Assembly (NCBI GenBank): GCA_946406115.1
Contig: OX291552.1
Location: 10,984,836-11,048,835, forward strand
Length of the DNA: 64,000 bases
Direction of reading: 5' to 3'
Source of the DNA: Apoda limacodes
Lineage: Eukaryota > Arthropoda > Insecta > Lepidoptera > Limacodidae
In this document: in pieces, positions 60,917 to 64,000 of the stretch
Position numbering within the stretch: the stretch's first letter is position 1
Layout of the letters: each line of letters starts with the position of its first letter
Translations under genes and position numbers: made by a program
Notes under the pieces: model-generated
Database searches by the model: none
What the model was told of the DNA's origin: nothing
What the model saw: only the letters and a program-made list of their open reading frames with translations

Positions 60917-61615
60917 GTATTTAAAATCGTCATTTGTTTATGGTAACAAGACCGCTTTCTGTGACTTGAGGACTACTCTTTGACTACATTATACACAGAC
61001 TTCAAAATACATGTCTGTTTTACTTTATTTTGTGAGCATTTTCGACCACAGATGACCTAATGACAATATCCATGGTTCCGAAACTAAAATCTAAAATAAT
61101 CCAACTTAGGGCCGCTATTTCAATCGCCTCTTATCCTAGCTTAATCTAGGATCGATGACAAGTAGCACTTACTACGAAACTGTATTTCATTTTAATCATA
61201 ACTTTTAATTCAGCGTAAAGTCTTTCATAAACTGTTCTAAGATATCCCGGATTGGCAGATGTTGTCTCTTTGAAATGTTGATAGTTAGGTGTTAGTTTGT
61301 TTACCTATAAGTACGTAAGTATTATTTTGATATATTTGAATAAAATTATGATGGCGTGAAAAAACAGTTTACATTATTATTTAATGCTGAACAGGGATTA
61401 AAAAAAATTAACAAAGTTTGGTTTCAAGAAACTATGGTATTTACAGAAATTATTGTAAGACATGATATGTTAAACATTTCATCACCTATGATATGACACC
61501 TTATTTCGTTGAAATCGGATAAGTGGTTATTAAGTAATTAACCAAACCCGCTTTCCGCGTATTTTCTCTACCTCTCTACCCCCTCCACCACTTTAGAACG
61601 CGACAACTGGTTTAT
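60917..61615. other. Intergenic, nothing recognised
   Basis: AT-rich noncoding DNA with no ORF of note. Confidence 0.45.
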
Positions 61616-61619
61616 TCAT

Positions 61620-61990
61620 GTTTAGAAGATCATGCTCAACACAACGACACCAGTTGACGGTAGAGGACTCTTGAGTCCGACGGGAATCGTCCTTTGACGA
61701 CTTCCTTAAAAGCGGCTCCTCTACTATTATTGTGTCTGTGACTGGTTTTTTCCGTTCTTTGGTGGTTATAAAAAAGTTCTGAGCCGGAATACGTTCCTAT
61801 CAGAAGAATTAAGCAGTATCCAATATAATTGTTGATTAGAAAGAGAATCAGTTTTCGACACAAAAACAGAAATTCATTATCGCAGTGTAAAAGAGATAGA
61901 TCGTGGACTCTTCTACCCGATGATAACAATAGTATTGCCGCAACTCGCCTTGATACGTTATACAAACTATCTATTTTTGGGTACTAATTT
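61620..61990 (-). pseudogene. Tyrosine-recombinase-like relic
   Basis: The minus-strand ORF 61965-61636 begins 'NVSRRVAAILLLSSGRRVHD' followed by 'LSLLHCD', which resembles the box-I Arg region ('tGlR..El..L') of tyrosine recombinases as found in insect DIRS/Crypton-like multicopy proteins. About 150 bp on, another frame of the same strand reads 'FFITTKERKKPVTDTI', also expected for that family. Frameshifts separate the two, and the catalytic C-terminal His/Tyr region was not found. Assignment is from remembered family wording. Confidence 0.45.
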
Positions 61991-62373
61991 TTAGGTGTTT
62001 AATCGTCACACCAAGACCACCATCGTCAGCAACTCCTTTTTATGGATAGACTAATCTCATGTTAAGGAATCCCAACCAAAATAAGCCAGGCTTCCAGTTG
62101 TAGGCTGTTGATGAGAGTTGGGGGACGACCGGTTGCGTCTATTGGTTGGATTTCGATTCGAATATTTTCATTGGTGTGTTGCTAGAGCACGATTTTTTAG
62201 GTATGGGCGCCAAAATGGCGTCTTTCACCTGGGTGCTATTATTACGTAATGTCCTGTGGCTGTGTTGAGGTGACTTTACACACGAGGAAGCAGTACCGGC
62301 GGGGAAAAAATTCAAGCTAGACCGTAGTAAGAAGACAAATCATGGGGACTAATCTTTATTCTGTAGAAGAGGG

Positions 62374-62680
62374 TATTTTATTAAGACCTTCGCGGATAAA
62401 CTTGTTTTTGATAGTTTTTAAAATTGACCGGCGCGACGAAATTCAAGCGCTTTCTGCATATAATCTGAAAGACAGTCTTATAACAAGATTCACTGCCGAA
62501 TAATTCCTTAAGTTTTTCATAAAGTTTATTTTATTAAGATCTTCGCGGATAAACTTGTCTGATAGTTTTTAAAATTGACCGGCGACGCAATTCAAGAGCT
62601 TTTGCCCGCTTTCTGCATATAATCTGTGGGACAGTCTTATTACTAGATTCACTGCCGATTAACTCCATAAAGTGTACTGG
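62374..62680. repeat. Tandem duplication, about 153-bp unit, two copies
   Basis: 'tattttattaagaccttcgc' (62374) and 'tattttattaagatcttcgc' (62527) start two diverged units that share 'tttttaaaattgaccggcg', 'gctttctgcatataatctg' and 'agattcactgccga'. No coding potential. Confidence 0.85.
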
Positions 62681-62689
62681 GGGTTAGCT

Positions 62690-63590
62690 TAACATTTCTT
62701 TTTGAAGACCAGTCGAAAAGATTTTGTAAAGCAGAATTAACAGATTTTTTTGAGCTTACATTGTTAGCCTGACAACGCAATAGATAAAGCTGCAAAACTA
62801 CGCCGTATTTGATACGATCTTAAGGGAGCCAAAAGTGCCAAATCGATCTTCTAACTTTCTTTAACTCTGCGAACGCGGGGAATGCCATGTATTTCTTTTG
62901 GATATCGTTACAGAGAAACGAATTCCAGTCCGGAGAATCAAATCTTTGCACAGCGGATGTTAGTTAAGAGTGTTATCGGTAAACAGGCCTCCCGCCATAA
63001 AACTCTCCGATTTGCACGTGTAAATGTGCGCGGCTGACACACTTTGAAAATTGATTAGAATTTTAAAAAAAGTTTTTTATAACTGTATTTTGTTGAATAG
63101 AAGTCTATTTATAAATATTGAATATTTTTCAGTTGTTATAGTTTTCGTATTATGACTGAATGGTGTTAAATTTAGGTTCCGTAAAATATTTTTTTAAGGA
63201 GTTTTATGAACTAATTTTGATTTTCTATTCTATACAATCATTTTAAGGGAACCTCTTCAGTTTCCCCATTTTTTTTTCAGATTTCCAAAATTGGCTGTTA
63301 ATCCATAATTTCCGTTGAAAATTTACTCTCACCGTAAAATTTAAAAGAATGAGTCAAAAATAAGCTTTTTCTACAATAAATAATGATAATTTTGAACTTT
63401 AATTCCATACAAATACTAGATAGATACACTTAATGCAGTAAAAGAATAAGTAGTAAATGGCAATAACTTGAAAAAAAACCTTTAATTTCTGTTTTTTACC
63501 GATAACAGCCTTAATCGACACGGGTCCGCTTTTCCTATAACAGGTTATCTGACAGTCACGTTTAATTAATCTTTTATTTCTGCCTGTGTT
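62690..63590. other. Intergenic, nothing recognised
   Basis: AT-rich noncoding DNA; minus-strand ORFs near 63399-63755 run into the palindrome and have no recognisable features. Confidence 0.45.
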
Positions 63591-63593
63591 CCA

Positions 63594-63708
63594 AAATTTG
63601 AACCAGCATACTGGCCAGTACGGTGTGACGTCATATTTCGGACAGTACAGCAGTTTGACGTTAGATAATGACGTCACACCGTACTGGCCAGTATGCTGGT
63701 TCAAATTT
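63594..63708. repeat. Perfect palindrome with 41-bp arms
   Basis: The 41 bp at 63594-63634 ('aaatttgaaccagcatactg' onward, including 'actggccagt' and 'tgacgtca') are exactly reverse-complemented at 63668-63708, with a 33-bp spacer. Perfect arms point to a recent foldback/MITE insertion. Confidence 0.95.
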
Positions 63709-63900
63709 AGCAACATAGGCTCTAACACACGGATCCCGACGGTGGGCGTAAACACTGATTAATTTCAGAAGCAGAATTAAGGGTAGGTAAATTATTCTGA
63801 GATTTCTTTGAAATAAATGGCGTTGCATTAGAAATGGGTTCTCCGAGGTCACGGCGGCGGCGGTATAATTTGCAAGTAGAAAATTATTTACTTGACTCAC

Positions 63901-64000
63901 CAGTTATTGTGAAAAAAATTTCAAACCTCTTATCTAAGTCCGATGCTGAACTGCCGCGCCTTTGACTATGGCACCGATAAAGTTTCTTCGGCGGAGGACT
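63901..64000 (-). CDS. Possible exon of an unidentified gene (partial, right edge)
   Basis: Only one minus-strand frame is open through the 100 bp to the window edge; it reads 'SPPKKLYRCHSQRRGSS' and 'SDLDKRFEIFFTITG' and ends at a good donor (ACTG|GTGAGT, 63901/63900). The base composition is GC-richer than the surroundings. No family was recognised and no following exon was found, so it could also be repeat sequence. Confidence 0.3.

Noticed and set aside
63399..63900. Minus-strand ORFs of 118 and 79 codons
   Set aside because: They read through the perfect palindrome and contain its repeated translation; no family similarity.

Overview
The window is nuclear DNA of an insect, most likely a moth or butterfly (Lepidoptera). 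It is AT-rich, its genes are split by canonical GT-AG introns, and it is crowded with interspersed repeats whose wording is characteristic of Lepidoptera (the 'gtgcgagtcggactcgcgc' repeat, the 'aagctgaagagtttgttt' repeat, the 'ctagcggtcccggcgaac' repeat, LINE 3' ends with (TTGAA)n tails). These repeat families are recognised from memory of such genomes, not from a search.

Three host genes are supported by exon-by-exon reading. (1) Minus strand, 3179 to 428 and off the left edge: the first two coding exons of a prostaglandin reductase 1-like enzyme (zinc-independent MDR oxidoreductase) with a possible mitochondrial presequence. (2) Plus strand, 6177-17407: a seven-exon gene for a 1567-residue protein with six N-terminal C2H2 zinc fingers and a very long, low-complexity tail coded by one 3.9-kb exon. 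The tail carries about eleven copies of a short motif that I do not recognise. (3) Minus strand, 60415 to 33353: a complete seven-exon TMEM120 (TACAN) orthologue of 338 residues spread over 27 kb, with a GC-AG first intron. A possible coding exon of a fourth gene touches the right edge (64000-63901, minus).

PTGR1 and the zinc-finger gene are head to head about 3 kb apart. The zinc-finger gene and TMEM120 are tail to tail across a repeat-rich spacer of about 16 kb (17.4-33.3 kb). No functional link between the three genes is evident.

Much of the rest is mobile DNA. TMEM120 intron 2 holds a decayed non-LTR retrotransposon whose 5' 2.65 kb is present twice in tandem (46.8-55.2 kb). Intron 4 holds an internally deleted Tc1-like transposon with both inverted repeats and a complete DD34E catalytic domain (40.37-40.95 kb). 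It sits inside a repeat whose empty counterpart starts the window. Intron 1 holds a long-TIR element and a broken multicopy ORF. The 17-33 kb spacer holds a LINE 3' end, several hairpin MITEs and a nested pair of TIR elements (30.58-31.82 kb). The right flank carries a tyrosine-recombinase-like relic and a perfect 41-bp-arm palindrome. No rRNA gene, functional tRNA gene, CRISPR array or bacterial-type operon was seen.
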